DNA of 64,000 nucleotides from Bacteroidota bacterium (GCA_029558535.1 JAKQEK010000152.1:46346-110345), one strand, 5' to 3'. Numbered from the stretch's first letter, positions 52,954 to 62,031 are shown. The notes: generated by a model from the letters alone, not told the origin. Numbers and translations: made by a program.

Positions 52954-55098
52954 ATGAAAAAATATAGCGAATTGTTGTCAGCTTGGTGCGATACCACATG
53001 CAAAATGTTCGGATGGGATTTTGAAGCTGAGGAGCAGGCATATAGAGAAACTGGGAGTAGGCGAGCGTTTGCTGACGAACAGATAAAGACAGCGGTGCAA
53101 AAGGCGATGGGCGAGGCGTATTTGAACCCAGGCAGGGGCATTGTTGCTTTATACGAATTTTTCACTAATAAAAAAAATAATGGGTGGCTTAAATTTAAGC
53201 ATATTGCTTCAGAAGAACAGTTGACAAAAGAGAACATCGCGTATTTTACTGGCTACCTAGAACATTTGTTAGTATTAAAAGAGATGTATGAAAGCTGGTG
53301 TAATAGCGATTTAAAAGAGGCATTAAATAACTTCTATGGAAAAATAGAGCCGGACGGAGCTTTTAAATTTGATCCGGCAATATTAGTAAGCATAAACGAA
53401 CTTGTAGCTAAAAAGCATTTTAAAGTATATAAATATTTAGATGGGGGCGATGAAATATACGAAGGCGATAAATTTAATCTGAATAATACAATTCCCCTGT
53501 CTACTGACCTAGCATCTTATTTAGCCTTGGCAAAGGGGAGCCAAGAGATAATGGAAAAAACAAAAGGCGGCAATATTTTTGTCACGCTTTTTGGTTGTAT
53601 AGACTCTATAGACCCTTTATATTCTAATTGGGTTTTTACGCTTCATAAAGGAAAGACTATATGGGTTGTTACAGATCAACTCAATTTCGACAACCCCTAT
53701 CAAAAAAAAGCAAGGTTATCGAGGCGAAGCATTTGGGATAGCAGAGAACAGGTTTATGAAAAATGCGATTTGCCTTATGACATATTTCATGATCTTGCAG
53801 AAGAGCGCAATAATACCAAAAGCCTATCTGCTTATGCAAGCAAAGTATTCCCTTTGCAGTCGGATGCCGTATATAAATCATCTTTTAAAGATGGCCCTGA
53901 CGAAATCAACCTTATGGGCGACATAGCTGACATTCTGGAACTGAATGGGATCAAGTTTACTGCAATGGCACCTATTTTTGCAGGATATTCTTACAACGAA
54001 TCGTTGGAGGAAATACAAATAAGGGACAATGGGGTTTTGATCGGGTATTGGAAACGGCCTGAACAGAGGGTTGTGATATTTTCGGCACCTGAAATATTTT
54101 TTAGGAAGTTTGACGAATTACAATATGGGCATAAAATATTTTGCCTCCTTCTAATCGACGAAGTGATAGAGTGGATAAAAACTAGCGGTTTTGACATACC
54201 TCAAGCGATATTAGCAAAAGATTTTATCGAACAAAAAATGATCGAGGGAGGTTCTTTTAACCCCGTAGGCAACAAGACTAAAATGCAATATTGGGGCGAG
54301 GATCAAAAAGCCATATTTTCTGAAATATTAGAAACATTGGAGGATATTACTGGAGAGCCCCAACGGGCTTTAGCACAGCAAAGCTATGGGATGGTAATCA
54401 ATGCTGAACAATACGATGCCAATACTTTGTTGCCGGTGGAAAAACAAAATGGCTTGGCAGAATGGCTTATCCTCAACGATATTGCGGTTAAAATAAAAAG
54501 GGGCGGCTTGCGCAAGTTAGAATCTTTACGGGCAGAAGGCGAAGAATGGCTGCAAAGCACCTTTCAAGAAAATTATAGCGAAATAATACAACGTGCGTTT
54601 ATTGCACATGAATTGTTTTTTACTTATGGAGTTTTCTCTGCTTTTTCGGATGTAAAAGAATATGGCTGCAAATGTGGATATATCATAAATTTTAAAAAGG
54701 AGGATAAATCGGTTTACGATTTTTATGGAAAGGGCATAGGAAAGATAAAGCACAACAAAGACAAGTGTGTTATTTGCGGTAAATATGATGCAAAAAAAGT
54801 CAAAACGATACACATAAGGTATTATAAAGAGTTAATGTGGTTGTTAGGCATGGATAAGAGAGAGTTGCTGCATCCATATTACAGGCAATATCGTGCGCAT
54901 AACATGATCCCTTATATCGGAAATAGCCGGTTGAGCCAGACGCACCCGTTTCTTTCTATAAACGACCCTGCATCGAAGGGAAACCTCAATGGGCTTTATT
55001 TTCATGCCTATGCTTGCGGGCATTGTAAAAATAAACTGTCTAAAAATTCAGTTGAAAGGATTGACATTATCATTGATAATGATTGGCAAATAAAGTAA
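52954..55098 (+). CDS. Large zinc-ribbon protein, function unknown
   Basis: 714 residues. No enzyme motif recognised in the first 550 residues, which are mixed alpha/beta. Near residues 570-610 CKCGY and CVICG form a four-Cys zinc ribbon; a further CGHC sits close to the C-terminus (about 695). The gene has a good purine-rich ribosome site (AAAAAGGAGAAGG), unusual for this genome. It lies between the ParB-like and methyltransferase genes. A DNA-binding or complex-scaffold role is likely but unproven. Confidence 0.5.
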   Translation: MKKYSELLSAWCDTTCKMFGWDFEAEEQAYRETGSRRAFADEQIKTAVQKAMGEAYLNPGRGIVALYEFFTNKKNNGWLKFKHIASEEQLTKENIAYFTGYLEHLLVLKEMYESWCNSDLKEALNNFYGKIEPDGAFKFDPAILVSINELVAKKHFKVYKYLDGGDEIYEGDKFNLNNTIPLSTDLASYLALAKGSQEIMEKTKGGNIFVTLFGCIDSIDPLYSNWVFTLHKGKTIWVVTDQLNFDNPYQKKARLSRRSIWDSREQVYEKCDLPYDIFHDLAEERNNTKSLSAYASKVFPLQSDAVYKSSFKDGPDEINLMGDIADILELNGIKFTAMAPIFAGYSYNESLEEIQIRDNGVLIGYWKRPEQRVVIFSAPEIFFRKFDELQYGHKIFCLLLIDEVIEWIKTSGFDIPQAILAKDFIEQKMIEGGSFNPVGNKTKMQYWGEDQKAIFSEILETLEDITGEPQRALAQQSYGMVINAEQYDANTLLPVEKQNGLAEWLILNDIAVKIKRGGLRKLESLRAEGEEWLQSTFQENYSEIIQRAFIAHELFFTYGVFSAFSDVKEYGCKCGYIINFKKEDKSVYDFYGKGIGKIKHNKDKCVICGKYDAKKVKTIHIRYYKELMWLLGMDKRELLHPYYRQYRAHNMIPYIGNSRLSQTHPFLSINDPASKGNLNGLYFHAYACGHCKNKLSKNSVERIDIIIDNDWQIK

Positions 55099-55106
55099 TT
55101 AAACAT

Positions 55107-55895
55107 ATGGCTAAAATAGCCCTAGACAAATATTACACTCCCTCTGATATTTCCCTACACTGTATTAAAAGGGTGGATCAGCTAATGTTAGATGTAACGG
55201 AATATATAGAGCCAAGCGCAGGAAACGGCAGTTTCAGCAGGCAAATACCCAATTGTATTGCTTATGACATAGAACCTGAGCATGAAACTATCATTAAGCA
55301 AGACTTTTTAGAACTTGATTTGCCGTATAAAAAAGGAAGGTTAGTCATAGGAAACCCTCCTTTTGGAACAAGAAATACACTAAGCTTAAAGTTTTATAAG
55401 AAAGCTTGTCAAATAGGAGATTATGTTGCGTTTATATTACCAATAAGCCAATATGACAATACACAACAAATGTATTATTTTGACTTAATCCACTCTGAAA
55501 TGCTGCCGCCTGCTGAGTACAGCAACATAAAATTACTCTGTTGTTTTAATGTCTATGTGCGCCCTGAGAAAGGAATTAATAGGAAGCCTATTGATTATAA
55601 GTTGAAAGATGTTTTTGTTGGAGAATATAGGCGCGGAGGCACATATAAAAAACCTCCTAATTTTGATTTTGCAATGAATACTTACGGGGCGAGCATTGGC
55701 AAAGAAGTCAAAGAACTAGGCCAATTTTGCCAAGAAAACTACGTGATCATAAAAAACGAGGCATTCAGAGAAGCTATTTTAAAGGTTATGAGGGACACCG
55801 ATTGGAAAAACTTATACCCATTTATTTCTTCGCCTAAAATCCAGACTTGGAAAATATATAAGTATTTAAAAACCCAAATACCTGAATTACAATAA
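55107..55895 (+). CDS. Adenine-N6-type DNA methyltransferase
   Basis: 262 residues from ATG 55107; an upstream TTG start would overlap the previous gene. KYYTP at the start, EPSAGNGSF (SAM loop, about 35-43) and GNPPFG (82-87, catalytic NPPF) are the marks of gamma-class N6-adenine methyltransferases. It is small, with no clear target-recognition domain, as in many phage enzymes. It closes the unit started by the SNF2 ATPase. Likely function: protecting phage DNA from host restriction. Confidence 0.75.
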   Translation: MAKIALDKYYTPSDISLHCIKRVDQLMLDVTEYIEPSAGNGSFSRQIPNCIAYDIEPEHETIIKQDFLELDLPYKKGRLVIGNPPFGTRNTLSLKFYKKACQIGDYVAFILPISQYDNTQQMYYFDLIHSEMLPPAEYSNIKLLCCFNVYVRPEKGINRKPIDYKLKDVFVGEYRRGGTYKKPPNFDFAMNTYGASIGKEVKELGQFCQENYVIIKNEAFREAILKVMRDTDWKNLYPFISSPKIQTWKIYKYLKTQIPELQ

Positions 55896-55968
55896 AAACA
55901 TCGAAGTACTTGACTTTATCGCTTATAACCTTAAATTGCTTATTATTTAAACCTAAAAAATAAAAATA

Positions 55969-56223
55969 ATGATAGACATAGCTGGACATCATTTTAATCC
56001 ACATGAAATTTCGTATGTATCTCCTATTACATCCAATGGGGATTTAAAAAATTTGAGGTTATATTTAACGGTAATCTTAAAGAATGGTAAACAAATTACA
56101 GTATACTTTGATACTAGTAATTATTGCCACAAAGAAGAAGAAATAACAACGGTGCCATTAGAAAATTTAATGGCATATAAAGATTGTCAAATACTTCGAA
56201 ACAAATTTGTCTCGAAAATTTGA
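55969..56223 (+). CDS. Small hypothetical protein
   Basis: 84 residues, beta-rich (LRLYLTVILKNGKQITVYF), no known family. It follows the methyltransferase by 73 bases and is followed by a terminator, so it ends that transcript. Confidence 0.45.
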   Translation: MIDIAGHHFNPHEISYVSPITSNGDLKNLRLYLTVILKNGKQITVYFDTSNYCHKEEEITTVPLENLMAYKDCQILRNKFVSKI

Positions 56224-56266
56224 CTCTCGCCTTCATAAAAATATTTTTTGGTGACGATTTTAAAAG

Positions 56267-56309
56267 AGGAAGTTTTTGCTTCTCCGGCAAGCTTCCTTCT
56301 TTTTTTTTT
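56267..56309 (+). terminator. Intrinsic terminator
   Basis: AGGAAG (56267-56272) pairs with CTTCCT (56292-56297), extended by inner GC pairs, then a run of ten T (56300-56309). It closes the unit that begins at 49479. The remaining 97 bases to the next gene hold no clear promoter. Confidence 0.7.
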
Positions 56310-56406
56310 GGGGGCCTTGCATTATTGGTGCAATACCTTTATCTTTATATCGAGTATAGAGTTAGAACCTATTAAAGCTAAAGCTTAAATTTTTAAAAAA
56401 AAATAT

Positions 56407-57255
56407 ATGATACAGAGCACAACATTTATAGAAGAAGCCCAATCAACTGAAAAGGTTGATTGGCGCTATAACCAGCTTGCCCCTTCAATAAAAGAATATA
56501 TTGAAGGAGTTTTTGCTGAAGTAGAGGTGGCGGCAAAAGAAGAATCAGCAATTTTAGATGCTCTGGCTTGCGTAGTTTTTCCTCGTACACAATTTGCTGA
56601 GGATAAGTACAGGGCAGCTTTTATTGAAGAATTAAAACTTCAAAGAAAGAGCCGGGCTGAAAAGTTGCTAAACCCCGTGGTAAAATACCTTAACCGCATT
56701 TTCGCTTTGGATATATGGGAAAGCAGGGTAGTAGATTCAGTATTGCTTGATAGCGATAGGTGGCACTGTAAATCTGCTTTCTTAGAAAAGTATTATGCCG
56801 CTGGCAACATAAACAATATATATACTGCGGGCAACGAAAAAGTAATTAAGGAATTTAACGACATTGTTAATATAGGGAGAGAGGATAACACCAGATGTTA
56901 TTGTATAGTAAGGAACAAAAAAATAACCTTTCGAGGCATATTGTGGTTTAATAATATATGGAACGACGGAAGGCTGGAATATAGCGGAAAAACACGGATA
57001 CGCAATTTTTTTGCTGGTCTGCTTTGGTTTGACAATAACCTCGTTTGCCAGCCCGATTATAAAATGAACCTTCTGTTAAGCAGTTTTTTTGATGATGCTG
57101 TTATTGAAATACCAAAGTTTGAAAAAATAGATATCGGACTAGAAAAGATAACAAGCTGCCGCGCTTACAAAAACGGCAATGTAGAAGTATCTTTTTCATC
57201 AGATGCTGCAATGCGCCAATTTATCACAGCTTTCGATTTGAAGATTACAGAATGA
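56407..57255 (+). CDS. Hypothetical protein with C-terminal repeat module
   Basis: 282 residues, mostly helical in the first half. The last 35 residues (RAYKNGNVEVSFSSDAAMRQF...) resemble the first 35 residues of the next protein, so a short module is shared between them. The two genes overlap by four bases (ATGA). No known family. Confidence 0.45.
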   Translation: MIQSTTFIEEAQSTEKVDWRYNQLAPSIKEYIEGVFAEVEVAAKEESAILDALACVVFPRTQFAEDKYRAAFIEELKLQRKSRAEKLLNPVVKYLNRIFALDIWESRVVDSVLLDSDRWHCKSAFLEKYYAAGNINNIYTAGNEKVIKEFNDIVNIGREDNTRCYCIVRNKKITFRGILWFNNIWNDGRLEYSGKTRIRNFFAGLLWFDNNLVCQPDYKMNLLLSSFFDDAVIEIPKFEKIDIGLEKITSCRAYKNGNVEVSFSSDAAMRQFITAFDLKITE

Positions 57256-57509
57256 TAGGGAGGGACAGCAAACAAATATACGAGGACGAAGATATTGACA
57301 TTGCTTTTTATAGTGAAAAGGCATATAAAAAATTCGTCATAACGTTTCATATAATAAACCCCCTAAAATTTTTAATTGCGGGTTTTTTCATAGGCATTGC
57401 AGATGTGTTAGCAGTGGCAGTTTTTAAAGCAGAATGGTATTATGGCGCCATATTGCCATTGTTCTTAATGACTGCGCTATTCTCATATAGGAAATATTTA
57501 AACAATTGA
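57252..57509 (+). CDS. Small membrane protein sharing a module with its neighbour
   Basis: 85 residues. The soluble N-terminus (KQIYEDEDIDIAFYSEKAYKKF) matches the C-terminal module of the previous protein; then two hydrophobic segments (about 38-56 and 64-77). Its stop codon lies within the first unit of the 8-base tandem repeat. Function unknown. Confidence 0.45.
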   Translation: MIGRDSKQIYEDEDIDIAFYSEKAYKKFVITFHIINPLKFLIAGFFIGIADVLAVAVFKAEWYYGAILPLFLMTALFSYRKYLNN

Positions 57510-57533
57510 GTGATTGAGTGATTGAGTGATTGA
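57505..57533 (+). repeat. 8-base tandem repeat (ATTGAGTG, 3.6 copies)
   Basis: Three full ATTGAGTG units and five more bases, starting inside the stop codon of the membrane protein and ending 15 bases before the promoter of the methyltransferase-helicase gene. Slippage would change spacing upstream of the promoter but not either protein. Confidence 0.8.
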
Positions 57534-57547
57534 TTTTGTGCTGGCAC

Positions 57548-57578
57548 TTGCATTTGATAGTGTTTAGTTGTATATTTG
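57548..57578 (+). promoter_or_regulatory. Bacteroidota-type promoter (TTG-N20-TATATTTG)
   Basis: TTG 57548-57550 and TATATTTG 57571-57578, 20 bases apart; the start should fall near 57582, giving a leader of about 37 bases. This also sets the true start of the next gene at 57619. Confidence 0.8.
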
Positions 57579-57618
57579 TCAAGCGCCAGGCATTTTTCGT
57601 CACCATATAATATTTGTC

Positions 57619-60432
57619 ATGAAATATGATATAATCCCGGTTAACATTGTGCCCGACCACCGGGCCGATCTGAACAAAGCAATCCTTTCATATGCGAAAG
57701 GGGAGATTCCTGCCTCTTATGATAAAAAGCAGCAAATATTCAACCTATACACTGGAGATGGAGGCTTGCATGGCTTCAAGCCAAGCGATTTTCAGAATTT
57801 TTCAGAATTTATATCGGCAAAGAGAGAGGCAGACATGGGGCAGTTTTTTACCGATCCTTCCGTTGCGAAAGAGATAATAGAAACATTGGGCATCGAAAGC
57901 ACAGCAAAAGTGCTAGACCCAACTTGTGGCAGCGGTGTGTTTTGTAATTTCCTCGAACAGGAAGAAAACTTTACTGGAGTGGAAATATCCCCCGATGTTT
58001 GTTCGGTAGCAGCTTTTTTATATCCAAAAGCCAATATAATCAACAAAAGCATATTAGAGCACAGTTTTGAAGAGAAGTTTGATTATGTTGTGGCGAACCC
58101 TCCCTTCAATTTCAATTTCGATGGGGTAAGAAGCCAACTAAAAATAATAATGGATTCTGCCAAGTGGTTAAAGCCCTATGGTTTTTTGGTGATTATTGTG
58201 CCTTCAAATTATTTAGAAGATGTTTTGTTCTATTCTGGGCATATTGATTTTATTAACAATAGTTTCAGGCATATAGGCACAATAGAAACCTCGCATGCTT
58301 TTAAAGCCTATAACCTCCAATATAAAACAAAGGCTTTGTTTTTTCAACTGGCAGACTGCCCCGAAAGCATAGGCAGCACCGAACGGTTTTCGAACGGCTT
58401 TAGCCTGTCAGCCGACATACAAGGAAAAATAACCGAACTAAAAAGCGAAAGGAAAAAATGGCTTCTGTCAGCCATTTCAAGCATAATAAAAAAGCCTAAC
58501 GATTTTTCTTTTAAGGACGGGAGTGCTTTTTCTGACGACGGCTTTTTGTTCCGCTTGAAAAAATACCTCTATGAAGTAAAGGTTCATGCCCCCGACAAAT
58601 ACGAAAAAGCTTTACAAATATTAGCCGACTTTAAATCACAAAAAAAACCTTCCAACATGGAACAGGAAGAGTGGCAAAAAGTAAAGCTGACCCCAAACAA
58701 AATCCTGTGGCGGATAAAATCCCTCTATAGGAAACATGCTCGAAAGAAAAAAGGGGGGCGGTATTGTACTGAACACCACCCTTTGCAGTTTGTCCCTTTA
58801 GAGGATATAACGCCGTCTGAAGAAATATTGGCGTTTTTAAAATCTTTTTCATTCAACAACGAAAAAGAAAAGGGGCTTTACCTCCTTCCTCACCAGATAA
58901 CCGACTGCTCAAGGCAGTTGATGAAACCGTATGGGGTGCTTAACTGGGAACAAGGGACAGGGAAGACTGTAGGCGCTTATGCGATGATGTCTTACCGAAA
59001 AGTTAAAATAAAGGTGATAGTTGCACCAGCAAAGGTAATTAGAGGCATGTGGAGCAATTTTTTTAATGCGAACGGGGAAAACTATGTAGAAATCCGCAAG
59101 CCTTCTGACATATCTTTAAAAACGCCGATATGGATTGTCTCTTATTCATTTTTAAGCATGAAGCGGAATAGGCCTTTGTTAAAAAAAATGAAAAAGCTGT
59201 TAAGGAGCGCCCGAAACGATTATATGCTTGTTTTGGACGAAATCCACAAGATAAAAAACCCATATTCTCAAGTATTTAAGTCGGTAAAAGCTACTTTTAA
59301 AAACGCTAAATATAAGCTTGGGATGACAGGCACAATCGTTTGGAATTCCGCTTGCGAATTATATGGCGTTTTAGATTTTTTGTATAACAATTCTTTAGTA
59401 GACAATTGCCCTTGCGTCTATAAGCAAACAAAAGACGGCACCTTAAAGGAAGCTTACAACGACAGGCGGGGGCTGAAATTCAATGCCTATTCTGGCTATG
59501 TGCAATTCAAGCGCTGTTTTTCCCCTGAAAAGAAAACTGTGTTTGGCATCAACAAAAAACACCAAGACGTTTATAACTACGAAGCTTTCATAAGGCTGAT
59601 AACGCCTGTTTCGTCAATCCGGGCATTCAAAGAAGTGGCTGGCGACAAATACGTTATAAAGCATATGCTGATAAACCCAGTGCAAGAGGAAAGGGCTTTG
59701 TTTGACAAAATCATTTTTGATAATTTTGAACTAATAAGAGATTACTTTCAGGATACTGGAAATACCAGAAAAGAGGCGGGCTTAAAAATATTGAGAGTCT
59801 TGACATTGCTTTTAAGGGCAGCTTCGCACCCTGAAAGCTTTAAAGAATTCGAAGGGCAAGTTTCCACAAAAATATTGAAGATAAAAAATATCGTTAAAAA
59901 CACAAGCTCTCACGTGGCGATAGGCTGCACTCGGAAAAAAACTGCCGGATATTACCACCAAATGTTTAAAAAATGGTTTCCGGAACGAAAAGCCTTTCTC
60001 ATCACAGGCGAGGTATCTATAGAAAACCGGATTAAAATACTAAAGGAGCTTGAAAGCTCTCCAGGCGCGATATTGGTTTGTACTCAACAGTCGTTAGAAG
60101 AAGGGCTGAACATCGGATTTGTGAACCATGCCATAGTGGAAAGCATGAACTGGAACCTCCCTAAGATGTCACAGTGGTTTTTTAGGTTCATCCGGCTTAA
60201 TTCAGAAGAACAAACAACGGTGTATTTTGTCAATTATGACAAAAGCATTGAAAACAACCTGTTTGCCTTGTTGATGGCAAAAGAAGCTATTGCAAAGATA
60301 GTGAAAATGCAAAACGAGGATATATTTACTGCACAGGGGTTTGATGTTTCTATATTAAACCACATACTAGAACGTGTTAAATGCGATAACGGCAAGATGG
60401 GGGTAAGATGGGGAAATCAAGAATTTCATTGA
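57619..60432 (+). CDS. Adenine methyltransferase-SNF2 helicase fusion
   Basis: 937 residues from ATG 57619; the in-frame ATG at 57568 overlaps the promoter. N-terminal half: GQFFTD (74-79), DPTCGSG (100-106, SAM loop) and ANPPF (catalytic, ending at 163) of an N6-adenine methyltransferase. C-terminal half: GTGKT near 446, LDEIHK near 539, LGMTGT, then QQSLEEGLNIGFVNHAIV and a motif VI region in which the usual QxxxRxxR is changed to QWFFRFIR. Comparable fusions are known in phage antirestriction (P1 DarB) and in bacterial defence. Likely role: modifying or protecting phage DNA while translocating. Exact family not determined. Confidence 0.8.
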   Translation: MKYDIIPVNIVPDHRADLNKAILSYAKGEIPASYDKKQQIFNLYTGDGGLHGFKPSDFQNFSEFISAKREADMGQFFTDPSVAKEIIETLGIESTAKVLDPTCGSGVFCNFLEQEENFTGVEISPDVCSVAAFLYPKANIINKSILEHSFEEKFDYVVANPPFNFNFDGVRSQLKIIMDSAKWLKPYGFLVIIVPSNYLEDVLFYSGHIDFINNSFRHIGTIETSHAFKAYNLQYKTKALFFQLADCPESIGSTERFSNGFSLSADIQGKITELKSERKKWLLSAISSIIKKPNDFSFKDGSAFSDDGFLFRLKKYLYEVKVHAPDKYEKALQILADFKSQKKPSNMEQEEWQKVKLTPNKILWRIKSLYRKHARKKKGGRYCTEHHPLQFVPLEDITPSEEILAFLKSFSFNNEKEKGLYLLPHQITDCSRQLMKPYGVLNWEQGTGKTVGAYAMMSYRKVKIKVIVAPAKVIRGMWSNFFNANGENYVEIRKPSDISLKTPIWIVSYSFLSMKRNRPLLKKMKKLLRSARNDYMLVLDEIHKIKNPYSQVFKSVKATFKNAKYKLGMTGTIVWNSACELYGVLDFLYNNSLVDNCPCVYKQTKDGTLKEAYNDRRGLKFNAYSGYVQFKRCFSPEKKTVFGINKKHQDVYNYEAFIRLITPVSSIRAFKEVAGDKYVIKHMLINPVQEERALFDKIIFDNFELIRDYFQDTGNTRKEAGLKILRVLTLLLRAASHPESFKEFEGQVSTKILKIKNIVKNTSSHVAIGCTRKKTAGYYHQMFKKWFPERKAFLITGEVSIENRIKILKELESSPGAILVCTQQSLEEGLNIGFVNHAIVESMNWNLPKMSQWFFRFIRLNSEEQTTVYFVNYDKSIENNLFALLMAKEAIAKIVKMQNEDIFTAQGFDVSILNHILERVKCDNGKMGVRWGNQEFH

Positions 60433-60450
60433 ATTTCAACCCAGTTAAAG

Positions 60451-60481
60451 TTGGATATATTGAAAAATTTATGTATCTTTG
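60451..60481 (+). promoter_or_regulatory. Bacteroidota-type promoter (TTG-N20-TATCTTTG)
   Basis: TTG 60451-60453 and TATCTTTG 60474-60481, 20 bases apart. Start near 60485, about 40 bases before the gene at 60525, which opens a unit reaching to about 63632. Confidence 0.8.
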
Positions 60482-60524
60482 TTAAAACGCTGAGGTTGCG
60501 AATCATAATTAAAATACTAATAAC

Positions 60525-61178
60525 ATGAATCCGTCAGAAGAAATCACAATAGTTATAAAGTCGGGCAATAAAGAATGGGAGTTAAGCAATACCTATAAGC
60601 CTTATTCCATTTTTAAACTGCGCCCTAAAGAGTTCAAAATACTTTTAAACCATATAAAAACAGAACTCGCTTCTCTTCAAAACGCCTATCAATCTTCAAA
60701 GCGCTTTAAAGTCGATGTTTCAAACTATAAACATCGACTCTGTGAGGAATTGAAAAGAGATGTTCATAACTTTGATTTGAATTATGGGGTGTATTTTGAA
60801 AACAACCCCAAATATTATAATAATATTTTTAAAGCCATAAGAAAGGCGAAAAAAACGCCTCTGTCCGATGTTAAGGATATGCGTACTGAAACTGTAGTCT
60901 GGAAGTGGATAAAAACCTCTTTAGAGCAAAAGCTCATAGGGGAGAAAGACAATAATATATTGTCGGTAGTAATAAATGAAATGCATAAGGATTCTGCTAC
61001 GGCAGATGCATTTTCGAGTGGTTTGACAACAACCAGAGAAGGTTTTTTGTTGATTTCTATAGTTTTTTCTGATGGTACGGTGTATGTTGACGGCGCAAAT
61101 ACTTTTGGATCTACACAAAAAGAAATTGTGGAAAAAGTAATTGCAATCGCTAAAAATGAAACAATTTTAAATCATTGA
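60525..61178 (+). CDS. Hypothetical protein
   Basis: 217 residues, helical N-terminal two thirds, then a beta-hairpin end (GFLLISIVFSDGTVYVDG). No recognised family. It is the first gene after a strong promoter and is followed one base later by the DUF262 gene. Confidence 0.45.
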   Translation: MNPSEEITIVIKSGNKEWELSNTYKPYSIFKLRPKEFKILLNHIKTELASLQNAYQSSKRFKVDVSNYKHRLCEELKRDVHNFDLNYGVYFENNPKYYNNIFKAIRKAKKTPLSDVKDMRTETVVWKWIKTSLEQKLIGEKDNNILSVVINEMHKDSATADAFSSGLTTTREGFLLISIVFSDGTVYVDGANTFGSTQKEIVEKVIAIAKNETILNH

Positions 61179-61179
61179 T

Positions 61180-62013
61180 ATGAAAAACAGAAAAGAACAG
61201 ATGATTGCGGCTGCGATAGCCGCGCCCCTAAAAGTGGGGGATAAGGTCAATGTGAGAAAAAGCGTTTTTAATGCTTATGCCAGAAACCCAAATGATTTAG
61301 AATTGGGAGAGGTAACTGCCATTTTGGAAAATGGTAATGTGATGGTGGTTGAAAAGCAGGGATCACGGCCTGTAGAAGCCAGTGCTTCAGATGTTTCTAA
61401 ATGGACTTACGACATAGGGTTTAACCCATTGATCGTAAACGACAGGATTGATAAACGGGCTTACTCATTATCTACCATCCTGCATTCGCTTGGGTTGGTA
61501 AAAGATAAAAGCGAATATAATATAGGCGGGATACCAGTGGCCGAGCTCAATTGGAACCCGTTTGTGTATGTGGACGGGATAAAAAAATATTATCAGAGGG
61601 ATTTGGTGTGGCCCTTAACATTCAAACAAGCGCTCATTGAGTCTATATACTATAATGTAGACTGCGGCCAGATATTAGTGCGGAAGAGGGGGTGGAAAGA
61701 ACTAGAAGCAATGGCAAAAGCAGGAGAAAAAGAACTTGCATTTAAAGATATTGTGGATGGCAAACAGCGGATGAATGCCATCAATGAATTCATGAACAAC
61801 GAATGGGCGGACTGCAACGGCTATTATTACGGCGAGCTATCAAAATATGCGCAACAAAATTTTAATTCCCATCAATTGTTCGGGTACGGAGAATTGCCCG
61901 AAAATACCCCGGATAGGGCAGTATTGCGCCAGTTCTTGAAAATGAATACACAATTTTTTCCACAATCGCTTGAACATATCGACTACGTAAAGGGATTGTA
62001 TACAAATATTTAA
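61180..62013 (+). CDS. DUF262-type (GmrS/ParB-like N-terminal) protein
   Basis: 277 residues. Residues 17-60 form a small KOW-like beta barrel (VGDKVNVRKS, LELGEVTAIL). YYQRDLVWPLTFKQALIES (Gln139, Arg140) and FKDIVDGKQRMNAINEF (Asp193, Gly194, Gln196, Arg197) are the QR and DGQQR-like motifs of DUF262. In GmrSD-type enzymes this domain hydrolyses NTP and controls a separate nuclease domain, which is absent here. Phage DUF262 proteins alone could regulate or inhibit such host systems, but the role is unproven. Confidence 0.7.
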   Translation: MKNRKEQMIAAAIAAPLKVGDKVNVRKSVFNAYARNPNDLELGEVTAILENGNVMVVEKQGSRPVEASASDVSKWTYDIGFNPLIVNDRIDKRAYSLSTILHSLGLVKDKSEYNIGGIPVAELNWNPFVYVDGIKKYYQRDLVWPLTFKQALIESIYYNVDCGQILVRKRGWKELEAMAKAGEKELAFKDIVDGKQRMNAINEFMNNEWADCNGYYYGELSKYAQQNFNSHQLFGYGELPENTPDRAVLRQFLKMNTQFFPQSLEHIDYVKGLYTNI

Positions 62014-62031
62014 ATGCTTAATAAAAATAAC

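Noticed and set aside
56184..56375. Forward frame of 63 codons covering the terminator
   Set aside because: It overlaps the end of the previous gene and reads through the T-run of the terminator, giving a poly-Phe stretch.
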